Positions 1 to 7,685 of a stretch of 10,232 nt of DNA are shown piece by piece. The DNA is from Terfezia claveryi (Eukaryota; Ascomycota; Pezizomycetes; Pezizales; Pezizaceae). The notes beneath the pieces were generated by a model, which saw only the letters and a list, made by a program, of their open reading frames with translations, was not told the origin of the DNA and did no database searches. Location: assembly GCA_015179025.1 (NCBI GenBank), contig WHUX01000790.1, positions 1-10,232 of the forward strand, given 5' to 3'. How positions within the stretch are numbered: position 1 is the stretch's first letter; the number at the start of each line of letters is the position of its first letter. The position numbers and the translations under genes are program-made.

Positions 1-268
1 ATTAGCATGCACCTTCCACCAGGATAGAGGGCATTTCTCATTCAGTGTTGTTACCGGATTCGCTAGGTATCTTTGATTTCTGGCACATCCTCCGATTGGC
101 TTGTGGTACGCTCTTGTAGTCGATGCATTATATAGGATTGTTCTCTATCATCCACTTGTATGTTATGAACCTAGACTTCCGGCGCGTACTTGGCGTAATT
201 ATGTTCAAAATAATCTTCCAACTGAACCCTAAGAAGCGAATTTGGTAAGAATTATGTTTTTCTGTATA

Positions 269-325
269 TCACAGATGGTCTCCTGTCATGGAAAATGGTG
301 TCACGGAAAATGGTGTATGAAAATG
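269..325 (+). repeat. TGTCAYGGA array A, about 15-bp period
   Basis: Units begin at 269, 286, 301 and 316 (spacing 17, 15, 15). The clearest pair is GTCATGGAAAATGGT and GTCACGGAAAATGGT. The first unit is TATCACAGATGG, the same lead-in seen in arrays at 2447 and 7598. The array lies between the YEFHQHM part of the hAT pseudogene and its QLEDYFEHNYAKYAPE part, so it interrupts that coding sequence. Confidence 0.7.
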
Positions 326-568
326 TTATAAAAATATATGGGCCAAAATAGTCATATGCTGATGGAATTCATACGTACTTGTAATACTCCATGTATGAAA
401 TATAGTCCCCGTTCTGCTGTGTACCACTTGGATCTTGGACATTGAGATTTTCCCAGTTATTATACAAGGATAATTTCTTAGATGGATCAAGGTTGGTTGC
501 AAGGTTGTAGATGAAAGATTGTTTTTCGGTCTAGAATAATACTTCTTGAAGATCTGCTGACACACTTT

Positions 569-577
569 TGTCACGGA
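569..577 (+). repeat. Lone TGTCACGGA core
   Basis: A single exact copy of the nine-base core found in the arrays, without neighbouring copies, inside the hAT pseudogene just before its KKYYSRP segment. It could be a seed copy or chance. Confidence 0.4.
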
Positions 578-1040
578 GAGAAACCCTAGAGCCCAAGTAG
601 GATTAGCTGGAAGTTTGCGTATACGTTTCCGCTGTTTTTCTATGTGGTCGAAGATGTCATTGTAGATAAAGAACGCATTCTGTATGGTCATATGCTACTC
701 TGTAGAGATAGTATAAGTATAATCTGATAAAGGTTTAGGAAAATAGTAGCCTCCTGAACTTGGTTCCACTCTTCTTGACTCAACCATAACTCTGAGTACT
801 TGCTTTCTATCGTAGATAGAGCAATCCATTGCTCAATATAGCACTGGAGCCTTAATGCTTGAGTAAGCATTTCAAAGGTTGAGTTCCAGCGAGTTTTGAT
901 GTCCTGAATGAGCCCCATGGGACATGGGAATCAGTTTGGAGTTCCTTGAATTGTGCAAGCGTTGTGGGCTGGCTACTATAGCCTTACAGAGCTCTCGAAC
1001 CTAGACAAATATTAGCAATAGGATTCCTGAATGCTATTAG

Positions 1041-1092
1041 CCTTTGTGACATGTCCGCTATTTCCGTAACATGTCTGCCATTCGTGACATCT
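1041..1092 (-). repeat. TGTCAYGGA array G, reverse orientation
   Basis: On the minus strand three units read GTCACGAAT, GTTACGGAA and GTCACAAAG, spaced 18 and 20 bases, each of the first two followed by a GGCAGACAT or GCGGACAT tail. It lies in the hAT pseudogene between the decayed histidine/asparagine region (VHSYDLFAK) and the TRWNST block, where the family would be continuous protein. The units are more diverged than in the other arrays. Confidence 0.55.
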
Positions 1093-1934
1093 TTATTGAG
1101 CAGCTCAGAAGATGACTTACTTTGCAAACAGATCGTACGAATGTACCTGGAGCATAAATCTGCAGTGCTCTGATTAAGACTCAATAGCAGGGGTGGACGA
1201 GGCAGTATCATCATTATCTGGGTTCGACCTGAGTTCTTTCATAAACTGGTTGCTTACTAGCCAATCACATGTGCGAGGCAGGGAAGTCGTATTGCTGGGG
1301 TCCCATTTAGCACCGAATACATTGGCTTGTAAATGCTTAGCCAATGCCATATTGACACTTGCGTTGTTCGAAATGATGGCCAAGACTCGGTTCGAAATGC
1401 CATATTCCCGAATTAAATTCCCTAGCTGATTACCAAGTGTATAGCATTATGAGCTTCCCCACCTAGGTACTGGAATCCAATCATATGTTGGCACAGCTGC
1501 CAATCCTGGTCTATATAATGGAGTGTTGTGCCCATGAACGCTAACTTGTTCGGAGAAGTCCAACAGTCTGTAGTGAGGTGGAGGAATGTATCTTCCGAAG
1601 GCTTTTTTGAAGCTTCTGTTGAACTTCAGTGGCATAGTGATGTATGCTCCAGTGAAGTGTTGTCGCACAGGGGATATTAATCCCAGATCTAAGAAATTTC
1701 AGGAGATGCTGGAACTGCGGATGTTCGATGGTTCGGAAAGGTAAGTTTGCACCAATTACAGTTTTCATGAGTTCATGTTTGAAGTGATCATCACTGAATT
1801 GCAATTCGGGGATTGTGCAACTGCAGGTGTTGTCTACTTGTAACATGAGCCTATGCCTAATTATTGCAGGTAGGTACGAATTATATAATTACCTTCCCAA
1901 ACAGGGTTGAAATGTCCTGATTCTTTCGCCCACT

Positions 1935-2048
1935 AGCAGAGTGGCACCTGCCCGAGCTGAGATGAGTTCTCATATGTGTCGTACCCATATTAAAGGCACT
2001 AGGGTGTTGCAAAGTACCCTTGCAAGCTAAGTAAAATATGAATGGCTT
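1935..2048 (-). other. BED-type zinc-finger remnant of the hAT transposase
   Basis: One open reading stretch contains LACKGTLQHPSAF followed by GTTHMRTHLSSGRC. The GT-T-H-x-R-x-H-L spacing followed by Cys is the second half of a BED finger, the DNA-binding module at the N-terminus of many hAT transposases. Only one Cys of the expected first pair is evident, so the finger is damaged or split by an intron. A possible short intron (1857-1893, GTAATT to TTAG on the minus strand) separates it from the rest, but the phase does not join cleanly. Confidence 0.5.
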
Positions 2049-2197
2049 ACCGCTGTGAATCTTAGCCCTTGTCTAATTGGGCCCAGTGCGCTGCTGTTCG
2101 AGCTTAGAATCCCATCGGGTGGGTTAATATTATTACTTCTTAAATCTTTAGCCAGATTGTCGTGAAGCTTGCCTGCCCACTTAGTCGTTTCTACCAT

Positions 2198-2446
2198 GCA
2201 TCAAATAGTGTAGATTGTTCGGCTTCCCACTTGAAAGCTGTCCCACCTAATATTCTGGTGAGAGTGGAAACCATTGGGCTTAATTGACATATGGGCACAC
2301 TTAGAGATAGAGACATGTTGGAGTATGGGGCTAGTAGTGCAAGTTCGTCTGGCTATTGTATTCCTAAGAGTTGGCAATAATAGATTTGGAAGGGCAGTAG
2401 GGAAGAGAAGCCTATTTATTCACATTCTGAGAGCATTTGGAGTATA
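2198..2446. other. Spacer between hAT pseudogene and array B
   Basis: No convincing gene. A short open stretch on the minus strand (2191-2274) reads AFKWEAEQSTLFDAW before a stop and could be a lost N-terminal piece of the hAT gene. A 60-codon plus-strand frame (2274-2456) has no recognisable features and is treated as chance. Confidence 0.35.
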
Positions 2447-2516
2447 TCACAGATAATGTGTGCTTGTCACGGATAACGTATACTTGTCAGGGGTAAGGTG
2501 TGCTTGTCACGGATTC
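2447..2516 (+). repeat. TGTCAYGGA array B, exact 20-bp period
   Basis: The TCAC/TCAG core recurs at 2447, 2467, 2487 and 2507, a strict 20-base spacing. Units share the tail GTGTGCTTG or GTATACTTG before the next core. The first unit is TATCACAGATAATG. The array sits about 75 bp beyond the proposed end of the minus-strand unknown gene (2592). Confidence 0.8.
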
Positions 2517-3045
2517 TATAGGAGACATTCACAAGGTACCTGTAGTGCTTTCCTTAATAACTCAAACCTATCTATATATAAAATACGTTTGTTAATCATG
2601 CTGTAGCATATCAACAGCGTACCAAACCCAATTCCAATCCAAGTGCGCGATCGTCCATTCATTCCAAAATGGATCCATAATGTCATCATGGACATTATCT
2701 GAGTCTTTTGAGCTGTATGGTAAGAGCTTATTTCTAGGCTCAAAGTATCCATCTGGCTCTGATATATTGTCGAGGATATTGGTCAAATCTAGTTGTAGTA
2801 TGCTAGATCTTAATGGCCAATCGGGGCTGTCTATGAGTTGCAAAATCTTGAGAAATCTAGACATAATTAGCCTGCTATGCTATCTATATGCAAGGATTAG
2901 TAAGATACCTTTTTGAAGACCGAAGCCAAACCTCTTGCTCATAACATAATACTGTTATCCTAGGTGAGAGATACCATTGTACCGGTATATAGACAGGATA
3001 CCCAATAATTCTGCTGTCAGGAATTCGGTAGGTCTGGGAGAGTAT

Positions 3046-3096
3046 CTATAATAGGTATGTTAGTACTCCAATATTTTAACACAACAATTAACTTAC
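3046..3096 (-). other. Probable 51-nt intron of the unknown minus-strand gene
   Basis: Textbook fungal signals on the minus strand: donor GTAAGT, branch site GTACTAACA, acceptor CCTATTATAG. Frames on both sides stay in phase (MKIVDTY before, SPRPTEFLTAELLGIL after), but the codon made at the join is TAA, one further decay mutation or a slightly misplaced junction. Confidence 0.6.
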
Positions 3097-3777
3097 TAAT
3101 AGGTATCAACAATCTTCATATAACCCCATGCCTCTCGCTTACCAGTCAGGTAATGGTGGAAAAGGGTAATCCACAACAATTCATACATAGTATAGTTATC
3201 TAGGTAAAAGGGATCCCAAGTCGTCTCTGGACTCCTGTGGATACTCAAGGGGAGTAGTAAATTATATTGATCAATCCAAATCCTCTCTAGAAGCTTCATG
3301 GCTACCACTTGGGATACAATCTTATTGGGGTCAAATCGGTCCATAACCAACTGTCTAGACTAGTATGTTACCATTTCTGTTCCACGTAGACTAAGGAACC
3401 GTCGTAGCCCAGCAGTGTCTTTCCATTGCTCCCAGAACTCTTCGAAACCGAGTTCATCTTCTGGATTGTAGTATACTACCATATTTGTGTAGTAGTTTGG
3501 TTGGTACAATGCCCATTGTGAAGCTAATATAGTTGGTAAGAATTACAACCCCAATGAACTATATATAAGCAAAACTTCAGATGATAGTTCTGGAAAAAAT
3601 CCCTAAATGGCAATGTCCTCTTTTAGTAAGTTGTCTAGTTACGTCTGATTCTGCCTTAAAATTAGTGGACAAAAGTAGACTACCATACTCTACAGGTAAT
3701 AGTAATTGTATCTGAAGGACCTGGCTCACATTAGTTGTGGGAAAGACCTGCATGACCCACCTAGGACACGGCAAAAG

Positions 3778-3872
3778 ATCCGTGACAACACATCCATAAC
3801 AAGACATCCATAATAAAATAAGCCATCCATAACAACATAAAATATCCATGACAATAAAAAATATCTATGACC
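3778..3872 (-). repeat. TGTCAYGGA array C, 14- and 19-bp periods
   Basis: Six units of ATCCATRAC type on the plus strand (GTYAYGGAT on minus) start at 3778, 3792, 3806, 3825, 3844 and 3863: spacing 14, 14, then 19, 19, 19. The change of period within one array suggests two rounds of local duplication. It stays open in the frame of the surrounding minus-strand gene (FLLSWIFYVVMDGLF). Confidence 0.8.
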
Positions 3873-4046
3873 ACATAAGTTTAGTACAAGCTACCCTACC
3901 CAAATAGAACTACCATCCTGATCCACTCCAGCCTGGTGTCAAACCGCCACCTTTGTCCATAATAGTACTGCATCTATAAAGTGATGGGTCGATGGCATAA
4001 TCTACAGCAATTGACTGGTCAATGAGATGGACTGGTTATTGTCAAC

Positions 4047-4093
4047 CTATATAGTTAAGATCAAGGCGCATACTGATACACTTTGTTGTATAC
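4047..4093 (-). other. Probable 47-nt intron of the unknown minus-strand gene
   Basis: The donor is GTATAC (a GTGTAT donor at 4081 is also in phase). The end is CTTAACTATATAG, a branch-like sequence next to an acceptor. Removing it keeps the frame from AKLTFI into VDNNQSISLTSQ and avoids two stops. Confidence 0.45.
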
Positions 4094-4842
4094 TATAAAA
4101 GTTAGTTTAGCCAGTAGAAGGTAGGCTGGGTGAAGCGTTCTATCTGTTTTATGTGATAACAGTCAATACATCTTCTCAAAAGTATTATTAATCCTAATAT
4201 AGCCTAGTCATTCACATCCTATCGACCCATCAATTGCTCTACTAGTAATAATGTCATTTATCACTTGCAGAGGTATAGGTAGTCTGCTTGCATGAGCCTC
4301 CTTGTGAGGTACAATAGGTCAAGGGGTCCGAGTCAAGCCAAGCTAGTTCCAAAATAGGTAACACATACTTAGGGATATCTTAGGGAGTAACCAGAGATGT
4401 TTTGGGGCAGTAGCTTGGGCCAGGATCTGCTGGGGCCAGATAAATTCCGCGTGTCCCTACCTCCTACCACTTGATTAACTTCCGTCCTCTATTATGTGCA
4501 TCTTCCTAGCCTTTTGTCATTCCGCATCAAGCCACCTCCTATCCTTTATTACTATACCATAAGAAAGTATACTAGCTAATTCGACTATTAGGCAAAGAGG
4601 TGAAATTCCAGGGTCAAGGTATGACTTCTATACTTTTTTGCTTGCTCTATATGATTTTGCGTACATGTCCCGTATTATTTGAGTAAGTGCGATAGCCATG
4701 TGGGCTTGTCCTATTTTGTATGGTTCCATTGAACAGATGATGATAATCATTATTTTCCTGTTACCTTGAGCGGGTCATATTTGAAGCATGTGGAAAATAC
4801 ACGTGCCGCAAGGTTGTGTGGTTCCTCCTACTGGAAACTGAT

Positions 4843-4894
4843 CTGCATTGAGGAACAGGAAAAGGACATATAGCGGTATTGTATAGTAACTTAC
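4843..4894 (-). other. Probable 52-nt intron of the unknown minus-strand gene
   Basis: On the minus strand it opens with GTAAGT and closes with CCTCAATGCAG. Joining the flanks turns AAG-T plus AT-CAG into an uninterrupted reading (PYQIK then YQFPVGG). Length and donor are typical of filamentous fungi. Confidence 0.55.
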
Positions 4895-4999
4895 ACTTGA
4901 TTTGATATGGCATTACTGGCTTGCAGCTAATTCCTTTTCACACAAACTTCTAGTGATTATCAAACTCGATACTGAGTGTGAAATTAGTCACGTTATCTA

Positions 5000-5236
5000 A
5001 TGGTAGAGGTGCCAGCCACGCCTAGTGAAGCCGAAACTGAAGGAGATAATAAGAGGGGTATTTTGAAGGAACTAGTGATTGAGATGCAGGAGGACAATCC
5101 TGAGCCAGGGGTTGAAAACAAAGAGAATGAGAAGCCTCTCTTTGTTAGTCCAAGTCCAGGCAATCCCTATACTCATCATTTGAACATTCCCAACCTGAAC
5201 AACCTTCCCCATCATTTGACCCTCCCCCGTTATTAA
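5000..5236 (+). CDS. Short hypothetical protein, low-complexity, probably a gene fragment
   Basis: A 78-codon frame from ATG at 5000. The product is acidic and likely disordered (TPSEAETEGDNKR, EMQEDNPEPGVENKENE) and then becomes His/Asn/Pro-rich. The late part reads better one base over (EHSQPEQPSPSFDPPP), so an indel near 5165 is likely and the stop at 5234-5236 is probably not the original end. Further coding-like sequence follows (KKDKVVSRAVISVMP and TKAMAKAAES, about 5240-5335). It starts about 70 bp from the proposed 5' part of the minus-strand unknown gene, in divergent orientation. No domain is recognised. It could instead be the first exon of the gene continuing at 6005. Confidence 0.4.
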   Translation: MVEVPATPSEAETEGDNKRGILKELVIEMQEDNPEPGVENKENEKPLFVSPSPGNPYTHHLNIPNLNNLPHHLTLPRY

Positions 5237-5681
5237 CCTAAGAAGGATAAGGTGGTCTCAAGAGCGGTTATCTCGGTAATGCCATGTTCACAAACAAAAG
5301 CGATGGCAAAGGCAGCAGAAAGCAGGAGCCATGGAGGAGGTCGCTGTGGAAGAAAGTCTTACTATTGACATTGGGTCAGGCTCTTCTATTTTCATTTTGG
5401 CCTGATATCGTTCCATGTTAACCAAAATTAAACTACTAATATATTCATGCGTAGACTTGACTGCAGGTAAAATTCACAATGATGGGTACAGCATTGTAGT
5501 GATGCTAGTCACATGCCCCTGTTCGGTTAATGGCATCCAGGTTTGCTTGTAAACAAAGAATGAATTCCTTTATTTGCTCGAACAGAGGTTTTTGGTGGTC
5601 ATCTTCCATTTAACTGCAAATTCTAAGGAATTGTCAGTGCTTCAATAGTGATTTCTATCTATATAATCTATAGTGAAGATA
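5237..5681. other. Mostly non-coding stretch with a coding-like scrap
   Basis: About 5240-5380 still looks like a basic protein segment (KKDKVVSRAVISV, then SRSHGGGRCGRKS). From about 5390 no frame is convincing. A branch-like CTACTAATA (about 5433) followed by GCGTAG (to 5454) resembles a plus-strand intron end, but no matching donor could be assigned. Confidence 0.35.
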
Positions 5682-5813
5682 ATGAAGGAGTATATATTCC
5701 AAAGCCATGTCATGGAGGCCGTCACGGAAGATGTCATGGAGGCCGTCATGGAGGATGTTACAGAGGCTATAATGGAGGTCGTGTCTAGAAATTTAAAGTC
5801 GAATGATAGTTAG
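5682..5813 (+). CDS. 43-codon ORF built largely from the 12-bp array
   Basis: ATG at 5682 leads through MKEYIFQSH into six four-residue units, VMEA, VTED, VMEA, VMED, VTEA and IMEV, then VSRNLKSNDS and a stop. The frame stays open because the array period is 12, a multiple of three. A real protein is doubtful: the product is almost entirely repeat, and the array family has lengths elsewhere that would not keep frame. Confidence 0.2.
   Translation: MKEYIFQSHVMEAVTEDVMEAVMEDVTEAIMEVVSRNLKSNDS
5709..5786 (+). repeat. TGTCAYGGA array D, exact 12-bp period
   Basis: Six units start at 5709, 5721, 5733, 5745, 5757 and 5769: GTCATGGAGGCC, GTCACGGAAGAT, GTCATGGAGGCC, GTCATGGAGGAT, GTTACAGAGGCT, ATAATGGAGGTC, then GTGTCTAGA. 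The alternation of GCC and GAT endings suggests a 24-bp higher-order unit. The tail GGAGGTCGTGTC also ends array E. Confidence 0.85.
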
Positions 5814-5900
5814 CTTATTTACTGAGTATCATTTATGTCAATCAAAGACATTCCCATCTAAATAACTAGTAGAACCAAGATGTATGTTTTGCAAAATCGT

Positions 5901-5945
5901 GTCACAGAGGTTGTCATAGAGGTGTCACGGAGGTCGTGTCAAGGG
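5901..5945 (+). repeat. TGTCAYGGA array E, degenerate 12-bp type
   Basis: Units GTCACAGAGGTT (5901), GTCATAGAGGT (5913), GTCACGGAGGTCGT (5924) and GTCAAGGG (5938). It ends with the same GGAGGTCGTGTC string as array D, about 160 bp upstream, so the two probably derive from one parent or one duplication. Confidence 0.7.
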
Positions 5946-6162
5946 AACGAGGTTGAGCTCAAAGTGGAAAGACTACTGATGAAGTTTGTGTTTAAGTATT
6001 CGCAATGCCAAACCGTTCGGAAAAGAAAAAGACTACTGGTAAAGCCCCAACCAGCTGGCCCAGAACCTCCCATACAGAAAAAATGAAAGACAACCCTAGA
6101 AGCGCTAGCTAGCCTGGTCATGAAGATACTGACAACTCATACAGAGCATGTTCCCAAAAAAG

Positions 6163-6355
6163 GAAGACAAGAGCAGAATTAGCTCACCCAATTAAGGATG
6201 TCCTAAGAAGAAGGACAAGAGTTAAAACTAGCCCTCCTCCCACCCCCAGTTGAGGATGTTCCAATAAGGAGAAGGACAAAAGCCGAACTAGGCTTCTACT
6301 CACCCCCAATTGCAGATGTTCCAACAAGAAGTATGCTAAGAGCTGAACTTGCCGA
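6163..6355 (+). repeat. 60-bp tandem repeat inside the decayed plus-strand gene
   Basis: The motif AAGGACAAGAG/AAGGACAAAAG plus GAGGATGTTCCAA recurs with exact 60-base spacing at 6211, 6271 and 6331, with a shorter copy from 6163 and the end of an earlier copy (GAGCATGTTCCC) near 6146. It encodes copies of a basic RRRTRAEL segment, a Pro-rich spacer and (E/A)DVP. The period is a multiple of three, as expected for a protein repeat, and one indel near 6240 breaks the frame. It is unrelated in sequence to the TGTCAYGGA arrays. Confidence 0.7.
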
Positions 6356-7410
6356 GGATGTTCCAAAGAATCTTTATACCAAATATGCCAACTTCCCATG
6401 GGGCTCTCGAGAGTTTAATCCAGACACAGAATTCAGTGGGGGGAGGAAGGCATGGGGCACCTCCACTAATCTCCATACGAAAAAAAATCAAGAAACATAT
6501 AAGAAACTGCTTGGACCCTGCTATCATGGGAGCGGGCTAAGGACTGGAAAAGGCAAAAGGTAAACAGGGTGCTCAAAGCAGGAATTAAGGAGGCCGAACA
6601 TGCTACTACTACTGGAAGGGCAATAGGTACTCGAAGGGCCTCGTTAACCGATATGGAATGAGGCAACTTTGAACAACTGGTTCAAAGTACTTACGACCTG
6701 ATGTTTATCTACAAAAAGGCATATATTTTGTACCAGTGGCATCAGCTATCCGACGAGCAGAAGCGAGTCTATTTGGAATTACAGGAGCAAGAAGAGCTCA
6801 CAAATTCAAAATTCCAAATACCGAGTTGGAAGCAATAGGGGTAAAGCCAGTGCAGCAATTCTAGTGGTCATTAGCGTTGTGCCGATCAACTGCCGAGCCT
6901 ATGCACGATTTGATAAACCAACCGAACGTGACACAGTATCTGGGCATGAGACTAGTAATACAGGGCCCAACACACCACTAGAATTGATAGTAGAATGCAG
7001 ACTATACAAGAGGAGTTGGCTGAGGGGAGTGCTGACGATTGCTTAAGTGATGAGAACATTGGAATGGATATTGAAGAGGTAGATGCTTCCTCGTGCTTGA
7101 TCTAAATCTGAGAACTTTACTCACAAGTAGATAGGACTAAGATGACAAACCCAACAAGCAAGCTGATGATGAAGATACAGGACTATAGGGCCAATGAGTA
7201 GCTTCGGAGGGTTCTTTAGAAGAAGAAGCTCAATCAACTGAATCTGGCTCCAGCAAATAGGGAAAGGCGTTGTCAGTACCTGGTAGAGATAGGCCTGCCA
7301 AATTGCTTCCAAGTGACACTGAAGATGGGGACTATAGAGATTCCACCGAGGAGAACGATTGCGAAGTCAATGAATGAGTATATCAGCAGATTTTATGTCA
7401 AGGTACTGCA

Positions 7411-7560
7411 ATGACAACCAGCAACAACAATAAAGATAACAAAGGTGAGAAGCAAGTTGCAGGTGATGATGGGGGGAAAGATGTGCTAGCAGATGAGAAT
7501 GAGGGTGAGTATGATGATGAAGGTGACAATTACAGTGAGGATGGGGAAGAAGCAAACTAA
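7411..7560 (+). other. Acidic C-terminal block of the decayed plus-strand gene
   Basis: A 49-codon open stretch from an in-frame ATG: MTTSNNNKDNKGEKQV followed by Asp/Glu/Gly-rich sequence and a TAA. It continues the frame of the upstream acidic part through a TGA, so it is more likely the preserved tail of that gene than an independent small gene. Confidence 0.4.
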
Positions 7561-7597
7561 GGAGAGAATAGAAACTAATTTAAATTTCTTTTTAGTA

Positions 7598-7685
7598 TCA
7601 CAGATGGAAAATATGTCACGGATAGAAAACTTGTCATGGATGGAAAACATGTCATGGATGGAAACTTGTCACGGATGCTGTGAAT
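7598..7685 (+). repeat. TGTCAYGGA array F, 18-bp period
   Basis: Units start at 7598, 7616, 7634, 7652 and 7669 (18, 18, 18, 17). Cores are TCACAGATGG, TCACGGATAG, TCATGGATGG, TCATGGATGG and TCACGGATGC, linked by AAAAYWTG-like spacers. The lead-in TATCACAGATGG matches array A. The array begins 38 bp after the stop of the decayed plus-strand gene. Confidence 0.85.

Larger units (their letters stand above)
1..2197 (-). pseudogene. hAT-family transposase pseudogene, C-terminus cut by window edge
   Basis: Decayed cut-and-paste transposase read right to left. Visible in order: a BED-like finger (about 1935-2048); LPFRTIEHPQFQHLLKFLRS (within 1541-1846); the first catalytic block TTDCWTSPN (Asp codon 1566-1568), reached only after a one-base frameshift; AIISNNASVNM (near 1366), where the family usually has DNAS, so the second catalytic Asp is Asn here; DIKTRWNSTFEMLTQALRL (just below 918); YNDIFDHIEKQ and KKYYSRP (326-691); and RYLANPVTTLNEKCPLSWWK (about 14-75), the opening of the hATC dimerisation domain. 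The rest of hATC lies outside the window. Several stops and frameshifts plus two inserted repeat arrays make it non-functional. The ATG at 2195-2197 is only a possible start. hAT membership comes from family motifs known to the annotator and is fairly secure; the N-terminal limit is not. Confidence 0.85.
2592..4930 (-). pseudogene. Decayed multi-exon gene of unknown family
   Basis: Not recognised. Four blocks form one reading frame across three plausible introns: about 4895-4930, 4842-4094, 4046-3097 and 3045-2592. Protein-like stretches include FPVGGTTQPCGTCIFHML, MEPYKIGQAHMAIALTQI, SYLDPGISPLCLIVELA, QVINDIITSRAIDGSIGCE, YYNPEDELGFEEFWEQWKD, MVMDRFDPNKIVSQVVAM and SRFLKILQLIDSPDWPLR. The frame ends VDMLQHD then TAA at 2592. 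About 20 stops interrupt roughly 717 codons; by a rough hand estimate about 40 would be expected by chance at this composition. No frameshift is needed, and runs of 80 or more codons are clear. Most stops could derive from Trp, Arg or Gln codons by single transitions, pointing to C-to-T decay. The repeat array at 3778-3872 lies inside the frame. Start unknown. It may be a transposon gene; no catalytic motif is evident. Confidence 0.55.
6005..7560 (+). pseudogene. Decayed gene of unknown family, basic N-terminus and acidic tail
   Basis: Not recognised. A natural-looking start at 6005 gives MPNRSEKKKTTGKAPTSWPR, interrupted by one TAG (6110-6112), and enters repeats of the type RRRTRAEL..P..DVP (6163-6355). 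After a frameshift, a helical-looking core reads LLSWERAKDWKRQKVNRVLK, LTDME, TGA, GNFEQLVQSTYDLMFIYKKA, then LSDEQKRVYLELQEQEE (about 6500-6800). Another shift gives STAEPMHDLINQPNVTQYLG (about 6890-6955). A third frame gives MQTIQEELAEGSADD (from 6995). From about 7141 to 7560 one frame with several stops is Asp/Glu-rich (LPSDTEDGDYRDSTEEND) and ends NEGEYDDEGDNYSEDGEEAN then TAA. Stops and indels make it dead. A basic-to-acidic disordered layout suggests a nuclear or chromatin-associated protein, but that is speculation. The first exon may lie further upstream. Confidence 0.5.

Noticed and set aside
1..2197. Terminal inverted repeats and 8-bp target duplication of the hAT element
   Set aside because: The 3' end is outside the window and no convincing terminal repeat was found on the 5' side.
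2447..2516. CRISPR-like array
   Set aside because: The repeated core is only nine bases, spacers are similar to one another rather than unique, and the genome context is eukaryotic.
3577..3849. 90-codon minus-strand ORF starting in array C (MDILCCYGWLILL...)
   Set aside because: Its first part is only the repeat read in frame, and a different frame joins better with the downstream 3096-3540 coding stretch.
3913..4035. Alternative minus-strand frame reading VHLIDQSIAVDYAIDPSLY
   Set aside because: It looks protein-like, but the frame joined through the 4047-4093 intron continues much further and matches the downstream exon; kept as a less likely reading.
2592..4842. Alternative genetic code with TGA as Trp, since several TGA codons fall where Trp would fit
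   Set aside because: TAG and TAA also interrupt the same frame, and neighbouring genes are plainly decayed, so mutation is the simpler explanation.
7367..7555. His-rich minus-strand ORF (HPHCNCHLHHHTHPH)
   Set aside because: It is the antisense shadow of the acidic Asp/Glu-rich plus-strand tail.
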